Part shown: positions 19,763-31,696 of the stretch, piece after piece
Numbering within the stretch: the stretch's first letter is position 1
Layout: each line of letters opens with the position of its first letter
Source of the DNA: Sphaerolaimus hirsutus
Lineage: Eukaryota > Nematoda > Chromadorea > Monhysterida > Sphaerolaimidae
Assembly (NCBI GenBank): GCA_964036195.1
Contig: OZ038453.1
Span: 28,648,997-28,712,996, forward strand
Direction of reading: 5' to 3'
Length of the DNA: 64,000 nucleotides
The notes under the pieces: model-generated
Told to the model about the DNA's origin: nothing
The model's input: only the letters and a program-made list of their open reading frames with translations
Databases searched by the model: none
Translations under genes and position numbers: made by a program

Positions 19763-21425
19763 TGTCAGATATTTTACGTTTTTACTAATTTTACTAGTTT
19801 CCGTTTTTACCACAAAAATACGCCACTCGTCGAATTTGCCGCGGCGGAGAATTGTAAATTCCGGTCCCTTTGCGCTTTTAATTGCGTGTGTAATTAGATA
19901 AATGTTTGTTTTTATGGTACGGGGATTTTACACGCAAATCAGGAACAGCGCCAGTACCCCTTGGGGTCCTGACAAGTTCCCGAGGATGGACACGGCAACT
20001 TACCAACCCCTTTTGTAACTGCAGCCGGCGGTTTACTTCGAGTAACTGTTAATAAGCCGTAAATAAAATAAAGTCGTAATTAATAAAATTCAAATTAAAA
20101 TTCAAGCAGTTAGTATGCTTCAGGGGGACCAAGTTGGATTCACGGGAACTTTATTTAGCAATGTAGTCAGAGTCAATTTCACAATAACACAAGTGAGTCG
20201 TATAGCCTCTAGTGGGTGAAAAAATGTAAAATCAGCGCGTTTTATAATCACAAAAAGTCTACCATAATAGAAATGAATACTAAATCTGAGACACAACAAT
20301 TAACCGTAATTAGAGAATTACAAGGCAAAATCAATGATCACTGGAAAACAATTAACATAGCGTACAAGGCACGGGAAAATTAATTGAATGCGGTAAATAA
20401 AGAAAAAACAGACGTAAACTAAACCAAGCGTAAGGTAACTGTGACTAATATGACGTAATTAAAATAAAATTATCTCAGAGGTGAGTGTCATAAACTGGGT
20501 TTTTATTCAGAGGTTACGGTACAATTTAGAGCAGGTGGTGTGACACGTGTTATCAACCTGCGCCCCTTTAGGTGAAAAGATATTTTATAGCGCGCCCGAC
20601 CAAGGCCACAGAAAGAACGCTCATTTGCGGGGGTTTGTTCAAGGTCATTGCATTGCCGGGTAAGGGTTGGAATTTCGGGCCTGAACACACGCTACAAAGA
20701 CACTAGCACTTGTGAGTTCACCAATCACCCTGGGTGATGGGAATAATTAATTGGCACTGCTGTGCTCTTCACTGTAGACTGTGCTCTGCATGTGTCTTGC
20801 AGTCGCATGTCGACAATAATTGCCGTTTGCCACTTTTCCACCCATTACCTAGTCCTAAATAAAAATGCACTTGGTCGGGGAATTTTCTGAATGTTATCTA
20901 TCGGGGCACCAAGGTGTTTAACAGAGTCGACACCTTTTAGCTGAACGGGAAACTTCAAAGCTTTTCTAACCCATTCCCAGACACTGCACCTTTTTGACCA
21001 AATATGTAAACTTGATAGAAACCTTAATAAATTTAACATTCAAAATTACATATCAGAAAGTGCATTCAGAAAACGAAAGTAATCACTTAATTAACTTAAA
21101 ATGCGGGTAACTTAATTAGCTTAATTAACTAAAACAGGAAATGACACAATTAAAATCACACGGGAAATAGTTACGTAATTAACGGAAAAGAAAAATACTT
21201 AATAAATTCATGGCCGCAGTAGTGTCCATTCGGGCGTACCGTCCTGGGGCTGCAGCTTCGTTGGCGGATTTGCAGTGCACAGCGAACCTCGCGTTCACTG
21301 TGACTTCCCTGTGCACCGCGGGCCATCATTCAGTCACACATGGTCGTTCTCGAGTCGTCGGAGTGTCTGCACAAAAAGGGTCATTACATTTTACGCATGA
21401 TTAGCTAGCCATATTTCCACCTACA
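19763..21425 (-). repeat. 5' LTR of the large retroelement
   Basis: This LTR would drive the element. It differs from 3541-5202 at about thirty positions by eye. The TATA box is at 20581-20589 on the coding strand. Confidence 0.93.
20581..20589 (-). promoter_or_regulatory. LTR TATA box (5' LTR, promoter of the genomic transcript)
   Basis: TATAAAATA on the coding strand lies in the middle of the LTR. Transcription would start about 30 bases further along, giving a long U5 and leader before gag. Confidence 0.55.
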
Positions 21426-21892
21426 GCATCACAATTCACAGGAGACGTAATTGAGTCATGGTGCTTTTGAGTATCATGAAAACAAAAAAAAATGTTGTTT
21501 TTTTGTTGTATGAGGAGTTGTTTGGAGTGAAATCTATACCTGACAGGACTAATTGCAGAAGGGATAGTTTAATTCTGCTCACATGCATAATTGTGCATTG
21601 ATTGCAACAGTTCCCAAGCCATGAGGGGAATTGTATAAACAATATATTGCTGAAGATCACATTAATAGTCAAGTGGTAGAAGAAACTCTGATTTTGAATC
21701 TCAGCAAATTTTTATGTTCAAGTATAAAAAGTTTTTTTTGCAGAGTCAATTACAACTCAACATAAAATGCCTGAAGCATCCTGAAAAATTAATTTTACTG
21801 AAAGTTACGGTTTTGCTGCATTTGCAATGACAAGGCATTTTACACCAATATGTAGTCAACACCCAAAAACATGACTGAAGTGAAGTCAATAC

Positions 21893-22100
21893 TAGTGATG
21901 TGAAAAGCGCCAGAACTTTGGCGCCAAGCGCCAAAAGCGCCATGGCGCTTTCGCCATGAATAGCGCCAAGCGCCAATGGCGCCACAGCAATTTAGCGCCA
22001 AGCGCAATGGCGCCAAAAGTGCCATGGCGCTGTTCTAGACCACGACGCAAGCGCCAATGGCGCCAGGGGATGCTGGCGCCAAGCGCCAATAGCGCCAAAG
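21893..22100. repeat. Truncated hAT-like MITE with GGCGCC words
   Basis: The left end TAGTGATGTGAAAAGCGCC matches the family at 41353-43201, and the body is an array of GGCGCC and GCGCCAAGCGCC words. The matching right end is missing; the array stops just before the donor of the exon at 22116. Confidence 0.6.
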
Positions 22101-22115
22101 TCAAACCACACTCAC

Positions 22116-22242
22116 CAGCCTCAGTTTTTATGTCTTTAGTTGTTGTTGTTGTGTAGATGGGCATTGAAGTCGTGGTTTTTGTCGTCTTTTTTGTTGTCCT
22201 TTTGGTTGTGACTGCAGTTTCTGTTGTGCTTGCTGCATTTGG
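22116..22242 (-). CDS. Thr-rich linker exon of the MAM gene
   Basis: An acceptor (TTACTTCCAG) and a strong donor (GCTG then GTGAGTGTGG) bound 127 bases, phase 0 at entry and phase 1 at exit. The peptide is Thr/Lys-rich (TTKRTTKKTTKTTTSMPIYT), as expected of an O-glycosylated stalk or inter-domain linker. The exit phase fits the phase-1 MAM exon at 2915, and the retroelement lies in the intron between them. The TTTSMP motif recurs in the stalk of the protein at 63745-64000. Confidence 0.6.
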
Positions 22243-22563
22243 CTGGAAGTAATAATCAAATTTGACTATACTGAAGTGGTCCCCAGACAAAAATACAAAA
22301 AATATGATAAATACAAAGAAACCTCTAAAATTTGTACTTCATCTATGCCGCATGATCCCACTGTATCATTGTTGTTTTTACAGGAGAAAATTAGCTGCAA
22401 TGTGAGTATGAAAAATATGAATCAAAAAATATAAATCAAACAATGCTGATTGCTGACACATTGATCTGGCTGTTTACAGAACATAAAAATGGGGTTTGAA
22501 ATCTTATTAAAATTTGTTCCACTTCAATTTGAATTTAATTTCAATTTGAAATTGAATGAAAAC

Positions 22564-23395
22564 CAGAGTTGCGAAAACGTATTTACATTTACCCGAAATA
22601 CCCGGTTATTCGGGTATTTATACTTACGTTTACGTTTACGCTTTCCAAAAATACTGTTATGTTTTGTTACGTTTTCCTGGCACAATTACCCGGGTACCAG
22701 AGAAAACGTAAAAATATGCTACACAGAACCATATTGTTTGACGAATGTAGTGTATTATGATGAGTTCAACATGTTCTAATGTTGGAGAGTTTGAATTCCG
22801 CAATTGGAGAACTCAAACACCAATTTGCAAGTGAAAAGTAAAAAGTTGAAGGAAAGTATTTTTGTGAGGCAGAACTGCAATTTGGATAAAAAGTCGAAAC
22901 ATTTTTAGTGTTTTCTCATGACTGACCATTTGTCTTTTAACTCCCCATTCAACTTAAAAATTTACTTTTCTTTAAATTTTTACTTGCCATTCAACTTGCC
23001 ATTACTTCTCACTCATAATTTTTTTTAGTTCTCCTGTTACGGAATTGGCACCTTATGGCCCTACACCCAGTAGTTGACAATGATGCAAAATGTAAACTCC
23101 AATCCCAATTCAATATCCCGATCCCATCATTCTAAATATATATAAAAGACAGGTATTTAAGCAGAAAATGTTGATGGAGATCATATGAACATCCATAATG
23201 TTGTAAAAAACATTGTGTTTTTGTATTCTCTGATAACGTAAGCACTTAATGCAATTTTTACGTTTACGTTTTATTTTACGTTTTCCCCAGTATTTTAAAA
23301 ATACCTTACGTTTTAGTATTTATACTTTTGATTTGGAAAAGGTATTTACGTTTACGTTTACGTTTTCCAAAAATACCAGTATTGGTACAACTCTG
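22564..23395. mobile_element. hAT-like MITE with ACGTTTACG words
   Basis: A perfect duplication ATGAAAAC (22556-22563 and 23396-23403) flanks ends CAGAGTTG and CAACTCTG. Both sides carry repeated ACGTTT words, separated by an AT-rich centre. A closely related copy is at 39340-40168. Confidence 0.88.
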
Positions 23396-23605
23396 ATGAA
23401 AACATGTTTCACTTTTATTTCAGCAAAAGACCAGACAAGATTGACTGATCCTTTTTTGTAAACAATACATTTTTGTTCCAAAAGCAAACCACATCACAGC
23501 ATACAAAAGCCAAAATGTAAATATTTACATTATGCAAATCTGCAACAAACATGCTTTGGATCATAACTGAGATAATACCCCATCCCTATGTTACCTTATC
23601 AGGAT

Positions 23606-24097
23606 CAGAGTTGTTATAAATACCGAACTTTTTGAAAAGTACCCGTACTGGTAAATACTTTCATTTTTACCCATATTTCATTCAAATCATACCCTGGTAA
23701 AATATTTTGTTTTTTACCCAGTACTTGGGTAAAATTGCGCAAAAGTATTTTCTCAAGTATTTATCAGTATTTTCGAGTAAATTGAGTATTGTTCATCATG
23801 GGAGTATAAAATCAACTTTTTTTGCTACATGGCTCACATTTTTGGCTCGCATTATAAGGAATAAGTACATACAAAGTACATAAATATGAATGCAAGCACA
23901 GATATAGTCACTTTTTGCATTTTGCGTGCTTCAATTGAGTTTTCTGAAATACTCAAAGTATCCAGTACTTGTGAAAAATACTGGATACAGTGAGTACTGC
24001 TACTGGTACAATTGAAGTATTGTACCCATGGATATTTACTCAGTACCCTGTTTTACGCGTATTTTAGAGTAAAAGTAAATACCGAATATCAACTCTG
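23606..24097. mobile_element. hAT-like MITE with AGTACCCGTACTGG words
   Basis: Ends are CAGAGTTG and CAACTCTG. Flanks ATCAGGAT and ACCAGGAT match at seven of eight positions. The interior is full of AAGTACT and AAATACT words and is non-coding. Confidence 0.75.
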
Positions 24098-24708
24098 ACC
24101 AGGATCGAATCTTCCTGGCATGATAATGTAATCAGCCATCCAATCAGCATGAAAAAGAAAAAAACTTAAAAAACATAGAAAAGTAAGAAACCAGCTTTCT
24201 GTGTGCCTGGAAAACACTTGAACTCTCCTGTTTGCCACAGCTTATTTCTATGGTATGGTGACATGCAATCCCCAATGTGGAAAGAACACTGTGCTATAAA
24301 ACTGCATGGTTTGGGGGTAATATTCAATGTATTAGGGCGATTTAGGTATCTACTTCTCAAAATTAGTCAATCTCATAATTAAAAAGTTTAAAAAAATGGA
24401 TTTTTCATGCTTCATTTCAAAATGATATGTTCAAATGCAAATCAGTGTGAAGCAGAATCAATGGCAACCAGCTGAATTGCACATCCAATAGAACATCAGG
24501 TAAACAAATAAGACATCCACCATTCTATTGAAATAAATAGAGTACATAATTTTTGTGCCAATTGTTTTCTGAGGAAGAGAACACATTTTGTATCATCACA
24601 AAAATTTACTTTCACATTCATGCAACAAAATAGTTTTGTAAAAACTAACTCATAACAAGGGCCACTCAATTTTCCACAACAAGCCTTGAGAACTTGGTAC
24701 TGCGTAAC

Positions 24709-25351
24709 CTGGTAGAATTGGAATGTGATTTTCATGCCCGCAGTGGTCCCTCCGGGCACTTTGGCTTCCACAGTGGCTGACTCTCCATTGTGGATGTAAC
24801 AGGCCAGCAGAGTTGTTAAAAGTACCAAACTTTTTCAAAGTATATGTAGACATAAATAAAGTATATATTTTTACACCCCCCCCCCTGAGTACAGAAAACG
24901 TAAAGTAATTTTTGTACTTTTACCCATGAGTAAAAATAGTAAATTACTTTTCCACCTAGAAAACATAAAAGTGAGTATTTTTTCGGAATTTTGTTCCAAG
25001 TTTCAATCAAAATCACAAATTTTCATACCTTTTTGACAATTTTTACCTTCAAATTCACTACTTTGTGTGTTTTGTGCCCATTTTCAGAAATTGTATCCCT
25101 ATTTTTCACTTTGTTCTCCTTTCTTTGCTTTCTTCCCCATCTGTGCCATGAAAAAGCCTACAACAAAGCCTATCTGAAATATGTTTCCTGTACTTGAGTA
25201 CTTTTAAAAAGTATAAGTAAAAGCGAGTACAGATACTTTTTCCAAAGTATTTGTAAATGTATTTACTTAGTACCTGAATATACATACTTTTTGAGTAAAT
25301 GTAAATACGTGTTCACAACTATGCAGGCCAGGTATTGGGGACTTGTGGTGG
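24709..25351 (-). pseudogene. MAM-domain exon (second exon type) split by a MITE
   Basis: The two coding pieces are 25351-25324 and 24807-24709. The first follows an acceptor (ACATTCCAG) and reads TTSPQYLA; the second continues CYIHNGESATVEAKV to a donor (TACCAG then GTTACG). Removing the MITE and one copy of its duplication leaves 119 bases, phase 1 in and phase 0 out. This agrees with the phases of the neighbouring module exons. The intact sister exon is at 94-1. With the MITE present, neither piece can be joined in frame without a new splice site, so either this allele is damaged or the MITE is spliced out. Confidence 0.65.
24808..25323. mobile_element. hAT-like MITE inserted in a MAM exon
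   Basis: A perfect 8-bp duplication CAGGCCAG (24800-24807 and 25324-25331) flanks ends CAGAGTTG and CAACTATG. The interior carries AAAGTATATGTA and GAGTAAAAATAG words. The body resembles fragments at 28486, 38709, 43797 and 52750. Confidence 0.88.
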
Positions 25352-26428
25352 CTGGAATGTGTTAGAAATCATTGTCATCATACCATGTTATTGTTGCACA
25401 CTGCATACATTGTATTTGCACAGACTGCATTCACTCGAATGATCCCTCCCTAGAATGATTCCCCCTGTTTTATGTAATTTTGCTAGTGGCGAGCTTTTAT
25501 CGCAAAATATAAAATAGTTTATAATTTGTGGATTTCTTTTCTTTTCTCAGACAGTGAGGATAATTGAATTACAAGTCTACTTTTAGGCACTACTCACACA
25601 GTTTTTCTGTGATGACTAATTCTTAGTGAAATAAGAAATTGGTATTTTTTGCCATTTTTTGGGATGAAAATAAAATATGTTATGTACCTCATACCTCAAT
25701 TGAAGAGTTTACTTCCGAAACTCGAGATCTCCATTTTTAATTTTTTTTTGGAAATTGCATTTGAACCGCTGAAAATGGCCTGAAAAGGGAGCATTCGAGT
25801 GACAACCCTTGCCCACTTTAAAAAAAGGATTGTCACTCAAAGCGTGCCTTCTCAGGCTACTGTCAATGTTTTAAATGCAATTTTTCAAAAACTGACAAAA
25901 TGGAGATATCGAGTTTTGGAGAAAAAAAATCCTCAATTGTTTGTGATGTGATCAGCTTCATTGCCTAGGACAAACATCAAATTTCATAGATTATGTAATC
26001 ATACTAGATAAATTTGCATTAAATGCATGCAATAACACATTTTATTTTATTTCTTGGGGTTTGACACATATTTGAGGTGTTTGGTTGCGTAACCCGTTAA
26101 GTGCAAAAGTGAAAAAAAATGAGTTAAGTGCGGAACTGATATATATTTTCATTTTTCTTCATGATAAAAAAAATTACCTCAATATCTCATACCGTTCCCG
26201 AGATACAGAGATACCGATTTTTGAAAAAAATGCAACTTTGCATCCGAAACCCGTTATCTACAGCCCAAAATAGGTGAGTTTGCACTCAAAACCCGTTATC
26301 TACAAAAAAAACCTATCATTTTTTTCACCTAAAACCCGTTATCTGCAGATAAAAAAGTTTGCATCCGAAACCCATTAAGGATTTGATCAAGAGGTGTCAA
26401 AATCACCATACCAAAATGGAGTTTGCAC

Positions 26429-27177
26429 CAGAGTTGCAAAAGCGTATTTACGCTTACTCGAAATACCCGGGTAAATGGGTATTTATACTTACGCTTACGC
26501 TTACGCTTTCGTAAAATACTCGTACGCTTTATTACGCTTTCCCGGCGGAAATACCCGGGTACTAAAAGTGTAATTTTTTTTCACGCAACCCAGTTTTACG
26601 CCTTTGAAAAAGGAAGAAAGGAACAGAAAGTGATTGAGAAAGCGTACAAAAAAAACGTGTGTGCGCTAACGGAGTGAGAATAGTGGCACATGTGCAAATT
26701 GTGTTGACTAGCAATATCGTGGCTTAGGATAACGAATTTTGGGTCAGATAATGGATACCGTATTTCCTCGAAATACACCCATGGTTTTTCTCAAAGTGCA
26801 AAATATAAGCATCTAGGTATACACCTACATAAGTATGTACCTATTAACCTAGTTGATACAAGCCCTGTCCTAATATAATTCTGTATTCTTTTTAACATGT
26901 GTTTCGCATTGCACAGATACCAAACTGCAGTTTTTGGACATTATTAGACACATTTTGGGTAGGGGTATTTTAAGGGGGTATTTTGAATAAATACGGTAAT
27001 CTGATGCTCAACAGCAAGATCACCTTGTAAAACTTTTTTTACGCTTATGTTTTATTTTACGCTTTCCTAGGTATTTTAAAAATACCTTACGCTTTTAGTA
27101 TCCATACCCATAATTTGTAAAGTGTATTTATGCTTACGCTTACGCTTTCCAAAAATACCCGTATTTTAACAACTCTG
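26429..27177. mobile_element. hAT-like MITE with ACGCTTACG words
   Basis: A perfect duplication GTTTGCAC (26421-26428 and 27178-27185) flanks CAGAGTTG and CAACTCTG ends. It follows the plan of 22564-23395, but nearly every ACGTTT word is ACGCTT here. Confidence 0.88.
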
Positions 27178-27393
27178 GTTTGCACTCGAAACCCGTTAAG
27201 GAACAAATCTGCATGTACGTACGTTGATGTGATGTCAATCAAGTGGCCATAACTTAAACCATATTTGCCAGCCAGAGGGTTGTAAATATGGATAATGTAG
27301 ATAAAATCATGGCGTTTTCGAAAAGTTGTGTGTGAGCATTGTCACTCAAACCATGCTGGCTCGGGCCAATGTCAAAATTTTTAGTGCAATATT

Positions 27394-27982
27394 TAGGGTG
27401 TCAAATTTCCATTTTCTGTTTTCCATTTCCGTTTTTCGCAGGCAAATTTTTTCCGTTTTCCGTTCCGTTTTCCGGCTGCTGACATTTTTTTTTCCGTTTT
27501 CCATTTGTTTTCCGGCAACTTTTTTTTCTGTTTCCGTTTTTCCGGCTCATTTTCCATTTTCCAGCTAAATTTCCAGTTTTTCTGCCTGTTTTCCGCCTCA
27601 ATTTCCAGTTTTTCTGCTTTTTTTCCGTGTTCCGCCTCAATTTCCAGTTTTTCCGCCTTTTTTCCATTTTCCGCCTCAATTTTCCATTTTTCCACCACAT
27701 TTTACCTTTTTCTGGCTCAACTTTCTGTTTTCTGATCAGCCAAACTGGTAGAAATTCATGCAGATTGTCAACGATGTGAAAAACATTTCTGTTTCCAGCA
27801 AAATTACTGCAAATTTTTTCCACTTCCAGCAAAATTTCAGCAAATTTTTTCCATTCCTGTGCAAATTTGGTTTTTCCGTTTCCGTTTTTCCGGCCTTTTT
27901 TTCCGTTTTCCAGCGTATGAAAATTATTTTCCATTTCCGTTTCCATTTCCGTTTTCCGTAAAAAAAATTTTTTGACACCCTA
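27394..27982. mobile_element. hAT-like MITE with GGAAAACGG words
   Basis: Ends are TAGGGTGTCAAA and TTTGACACCCTA. Flanks GCAATATT and GCGATATT match at seven of eight positions. The body is an array of GGAAAACGGAAA words on the minus strand. Open frames rich in Lys, Asn and Glu (or Phe and Ser on the other strand) are artefacts of that array. Confidence 0.82.
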
Positions 27983-28252
27983 GCGATATTCAAAAATCCC
28001 AAAAACGTGCAGATAACGGGTTTCGGAATCAAACTCCTCATTTGTTATATGCTTCCTCGTCAACAACGCTCCACAATGTAATCTATAAAATTTGATTTTT
28101 GTCCTAGGTAAACGGGCTGATCAAACACTACTAAAGTTAGATTTTCCTGACAAAAAGGGTTGAAAAGCAATTTATTTATGATCGCAAAAAGCAAATGAGA
28201 ACATGCCCTTAATGGTGATCACTGCCAGAACATTTCCAAATCCGTTACTCAC

Positions 28253-28399
28253 ATGGACCTTTCAAAATGGCAGTCGCAAGATTAGTTATAGAGCCATTCT
28301 GTGCCATCTGCCTGCCTTTGTGCAACAACCAAGGTTGCCCACTTTTTGGAGTAATCACCTTCCAGCCATCACAAAGTTTGTCAAAATTACAGGAGGCAT
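28253..28399 (-). CDS. MAM-domain exon (first exon type)
   Basis: An acceptor (ATTACTTCAG) and a donor (GTGAGTAACG) bound 147 bases, phase 1 at both ends. The peptide opens with CNFDKLCDGWKV and continues QPWLLHKGRQ, parallel to 2757-2915. It pairs with the disrupted exon at 24709-25351 to form one MAM domain. The upstream half of the gene is expected at higher coordinates. Confidence 0.7.
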
Positions 28400-28485
28400 C
28401 TGAAGTAATTTTATTGGGGAAGAGTAATTTGCACAGTTATTTGCCAGAATCTAATTGCCTAAAATGTTTGTTTGTGCTGTGCCAC

Positions 28486-28960
28486 AGAGTTGTTCAAAGT
28501 ACTGAACTTTTTTCAAAGTATACGTAAATGTAAAGTATTCATTTTTTACTCACCCCTGAGTACAGAAAATGTAAAGTAAATTTTTTTTACTTATGAGTAA
28601 ACATCAGTAAATGTACTTTTTCTCCCAGAAAATGTAAACTTGAGTATTTTTGAGAAATGTGACCCCATTGTTTGCTCAAAATCACTAAACTCATTGAGTT
28701 TCTGTGTTTTTGTTTTACACAGAAACATGGAAACTCACAAATTTTGAAACTCAGAGTTTTTTTTGGAGAACACAGAAACACAGAAACATGGAAACACAGA
28801 AAAGTTTTTTGAGTTTTTGAGTTTTTTTCAGCGAATTGGTTGACCACATTTTCAGAATGCACATGAATTCAGTTTAACTAAACAAGATAAGATATGCATG
28901 TATATCATGTAAATATGTACATAATGTATTCATATTTTATAATCGAACAAAAAATAAATG
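28486..28960. repeat. AGAGTTGTT-type repeat fragment and ACAGAAACATGG words
   Basis: The segment starts ACAGAGTTGTTCAAAGTACT and carries GTAAATGTAAAGTA words to about 28650. Direct and inverted ACAGAAACATGG and GAGTTTTT words continue to 28840. No gene is seen. Confidence 0.5.
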
Positions 28961-28998
28961 AAAGATGGCATGCACATCTCCTGGTTGTTTAAATATAC

Positions 28999-29453
28999 CA
29001 TATTTCCTCGAAATACCCCCCCCCCCCTCGAAATAACCCCCCCCCCCTCGAAATACCCCCCTCAAAATGGACACTATGAACTTATAAACCCCCCCTCGAA
29101 CTACCCCCCCCCCCCAAATTTAGTGTATAGAGAACGTAAATGACAAAGGCTGCGGTTTGTCATCCTGACAATGCAGAACACACGTTAAAAACGATGACTC
29201 TGTTATGTGAGAACAGTGTTTGTACGTCTACACACTTATAAATGTCTTTAGAGTCTTATAAATGGCGATTTTTGTTGCATTTTTCGACGTCTGCGTACGT
29301 TTCAGACGACATTTGAGTACTGGGATTTCAAAACATTTCTGGCGAAATAATAAACCCCCCCTCGAAATACCCCCCCCCCTCGTTTAACCCCCCCTCAAAA
29401 TTCTCACTCTGAAACAATAAACCCCCCAGGGGTATTTCGAGGAAATACGGTAG
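28999..29453. mobile_element. MITE of the CGAAATACCCCCC family
   Basis: Inverted ends are ACCATATTTCCTCGAAATAC and GTATTTCGAGGAAATACGGT. CGAAATACCCCCC words sit next to both ends, and the non-coding core is shared with 30748, 40240, 48916 and 49345. No clear target duplication beyond TA is seen. Confidence 0.7.
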
Positions 29454-30747
29454 TTGTAGTTCAAATCAATTCTGTAGTCTTCCATACAGTGCACATCCAT
29501 TGAAGAATTTTGGAGTACTGCATAAATTTTCATTTGTGAGCATTTTGTTGATACTGGTGTTGTGATGTGGGTGCTGGGTGGATGTCCTCATTGAGGACAT
29601 TTTTATGGACTTTGTCGACACTTGAATGAATACACATATGTCATGTGGTGTTAAAACATGTGCAAAACCAAATTTTATATAAGAAAACCGCTGTTTCCAC
29701 ATCAAAATGCTGTAAATCAGAATTTTTTGGGGAAAACTCAAGTTTTTTGGACATAAACTTGAGTTTATTAAACAAAAACTTGAGTTTTTAGAAAAAAACC
29801 CTCAAAAACTCGAGTTTTAACAAAAAACACAGAAATAAAAACAGAGTTACTCAAGTTTTTTTCGATAAAAAAACTCAAAACACAGGTATTCATTTTTGAA
29901 AAACTCAAAACACAGAAAGTGTTTTTTTTTTGGAGAACTTACCCATCGTTGACAAAGACATCGTCCAGTGGAATGCACAGTGCCCGGGCACTATGCACAG
30001 CACTTGGAGAGTGTTTGAATAAAGCCCTCAAATGTGTACAGTGCCGATGGTTTTTTACACGGAGAAATACGGTAAATGTTGTGCTACACTTGGGTGTCAA
30101 CTTTTTGTTGTCCATTTTCTGTTTCCGTTTGCTGCAGGCAAATTTTTTGCTGTTTATGTTTTCATTTTCCAGCTGCTACTTTTTTTCCGTTTTCATTTCC
30201 GTTTTCCGCTACCTGCAAAGCTTTTTTTGTTTCGGTTTCCATTTTCAATACACTTTTTTGACACCCTAGCTACATACAACTGACAACACGTCATAGTTCA
30301 TACTACAGTTCAGAATAAAAAATCACGATATTTGCTTGAAAAATCCCCCTGGGGGATTATTATTTCATCAGACGATTGTAAGGGGGGATATTTCAAGGGG
30401 GCTGTGGAAGTATTCAAGTGGGGGGGGGGGTTATTATCTTGTCTAAGTTTTCAAGCAGGTATCTATATTATTTTTGCAAAATATGCTAGATTCACAAAAA
30501 AAGGTACAAAAAAGTTCAGATCAGGAATTGAGTATTTATTCCAAAACTATTTGCAAAATAATACATCCATAAATGAATGGGTTTGCTAAAAAATGGTGAT
30601 TGTTCAAAATAAATCGCCCACCAGTGGGTCTGGCAGGAGACTGCCTCTTCTGGCAGGGCCTTCGCAGTTGCTGCAGACGCCCAGTGCACAGTGGCAGTCT
30701 GCGGGGCGCTTTTGTCTATTATTAAAGTGTGATTGTAAAAGTATATT
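29454..30747. repeat. AT-rich stretch with AAACTCGAGTTTTT words and a GGAAAACGG-family fragment
   Basis: 29740-29930 holds repeated AACTTGAGTTTTT and ACTCGAGTTTT words. 30090-30270 is a short fragment of the family seen at 27394, ending in TTGACACCCTAG. 30330-30440 has a further G-run repeat end. I find no convincing exon. Confidence 0.4.
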
Positions 30748-31215
30748 CCGTATTTCCTCGAAATACCCCCGCCCTCGAAATACCCCCCCCCCCCTCGTTT
30801 GACCCCCCCCCCCCCTCTCGAGACCACTATGAAACAATCACCCCCCCCTCGAAATACCCCCCAGATTGAGTGTAAAGAGAACGTACATGACAAATACTGC
30901 AGTTTGTGTTCTGCGTAGTGCAGAACACCTCTTAACACAATGTCGGAATCACGTTAGTATTTACAGTGTTTATACCATCTACGTACTACTATTAGTCTAC
31001 AGGAATCTATACATGTCAGTTATTGATGCATTTTTCCACCCCAGCGCACATCACAAACAACGATTTTGGACTAGGGCTTCAAAAAATTTCTGGCGAAACA
31101 ATGACCCCCCCTCGAAATACCCCCCCCCCCCAACCTCGTTTAACCCCCCCCCCCCCCCCTCTCGGGAGCACTATGAAACAATCACCCCCGGGGGGTATTT
31201 CGAGGAAATACGGTA
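30748..31215. mobile_element. MITE of the CGAAATACCCCCC family
   Basis: Ends are CCGTATTTCCTCGAAATACC and GGTATTTCGAGGAAATACGG, with several C runs inside each. The central 150 bases resemble the copy at 28999. Pro-rich frames here come from the C runs. Confidence 0.72.
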
Positions 31216-31696
31216 TGTCTGTAGAGCCTACAGTGTGGCATTTCGATAAGCATTAGTTCATATTATTGAGAACATGAGAAAATATAAGAAACCAAAAATT
31301 TTATTGATATATACTTATATTTATTGATATTTAATCGAGTTTTTCGCCCAGAGAAATTTTAATATATTTATTTAATGAGAAGAATATATGAAAAATATCT
31401 GATTTATCTTTTGATTTATATTTTATCTGCATTTTTCAGAGATTTGATCATATTTTATTGGTTAAAATATTCTCTGAGATTGTATTTGATTACATTTTCT
31501 GAAAACAGACATTTTTGGAACACTCAGTGTTTTTTGCAGTGCATTAAAAATGAAATGAATACTTTTCTACAGGCAGTGTCCATTTATGAAGTATACATCT
31601 ACAGCCTTTCAAAAACTTTTTCAAAACTGACAAGTTACTGGTTTATGCTGGACTAAAAATGCTACTGAATTGATAGAAATGTGATTTTTAACTGAC

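Larger units (their letters stand above)
3541..21425 (-). mobile_element. 17.9-kb LTR retroelement (Ty3/Gypsy-type pol) with envelope-like and helicase genes
   Basis: Two direct repeats of 1662 and 1663 bases start TGTCAG and end CCTACA on the plus strand. They are bounded by the 4-bp duplication GCAT (3537-3540 and 21426-21429). The coding strand is minus. The order is LTR, primer site, gag, envelope-like ORF, protease, RT/RNase H, integrase, TATA box, helicase ORF, LTR. The pol order (PR-RT-RH-IN) and the C-terminal GPY/F-like integrase module are those of Ty3/Gypsy elements. About thirty LTR differences by eye (roughly 98% identity) indicate a fairly recent insertion. The copy carries frameshifts near 16170, 13600, 13075 and 6850, and in-frame TGA codons near 14752, 12194, 11516 and 11135. 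It inserted in an intron of the MAM gene, in the same orientation as that gene. Confidence 0.93.
25440..28200. repeat. Large inverted-repeat element with CGAAACCCGTTATC words, invaded twice
   Basis: A segment around 25945-26000 (CCTAGGACAAACATCAAATT) is inverted near 28075-28130. A smaller inverted pair lies at 25685-25945. Words of the type CGAAACCCGTTATCTACA occur at 26090-26375 and resume at 27180 and 28015. Two hAT-like elements interrupt it. I see no coding region in it. Confidence 0.5.

Noticed and set aside
27393-28041. Lys/Glu/Asn-rich frames resembling coiled coils
   Set aside because: They are translations of the GGAAAACGG word array inside a MITE.
29466-29650. Ser/Thr/His-rich minus-strand segment as a possible linker exon of the MAM gene
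   Set aside because: The acceptor is weak, there is no convincing donor and a stop follows; phase could not be tied to 28399.
30516-31249. Pro-rich and Gly-rich frames
   Set aside because: They come from the C and G runs of the CGAAATACCCCCC MITE.
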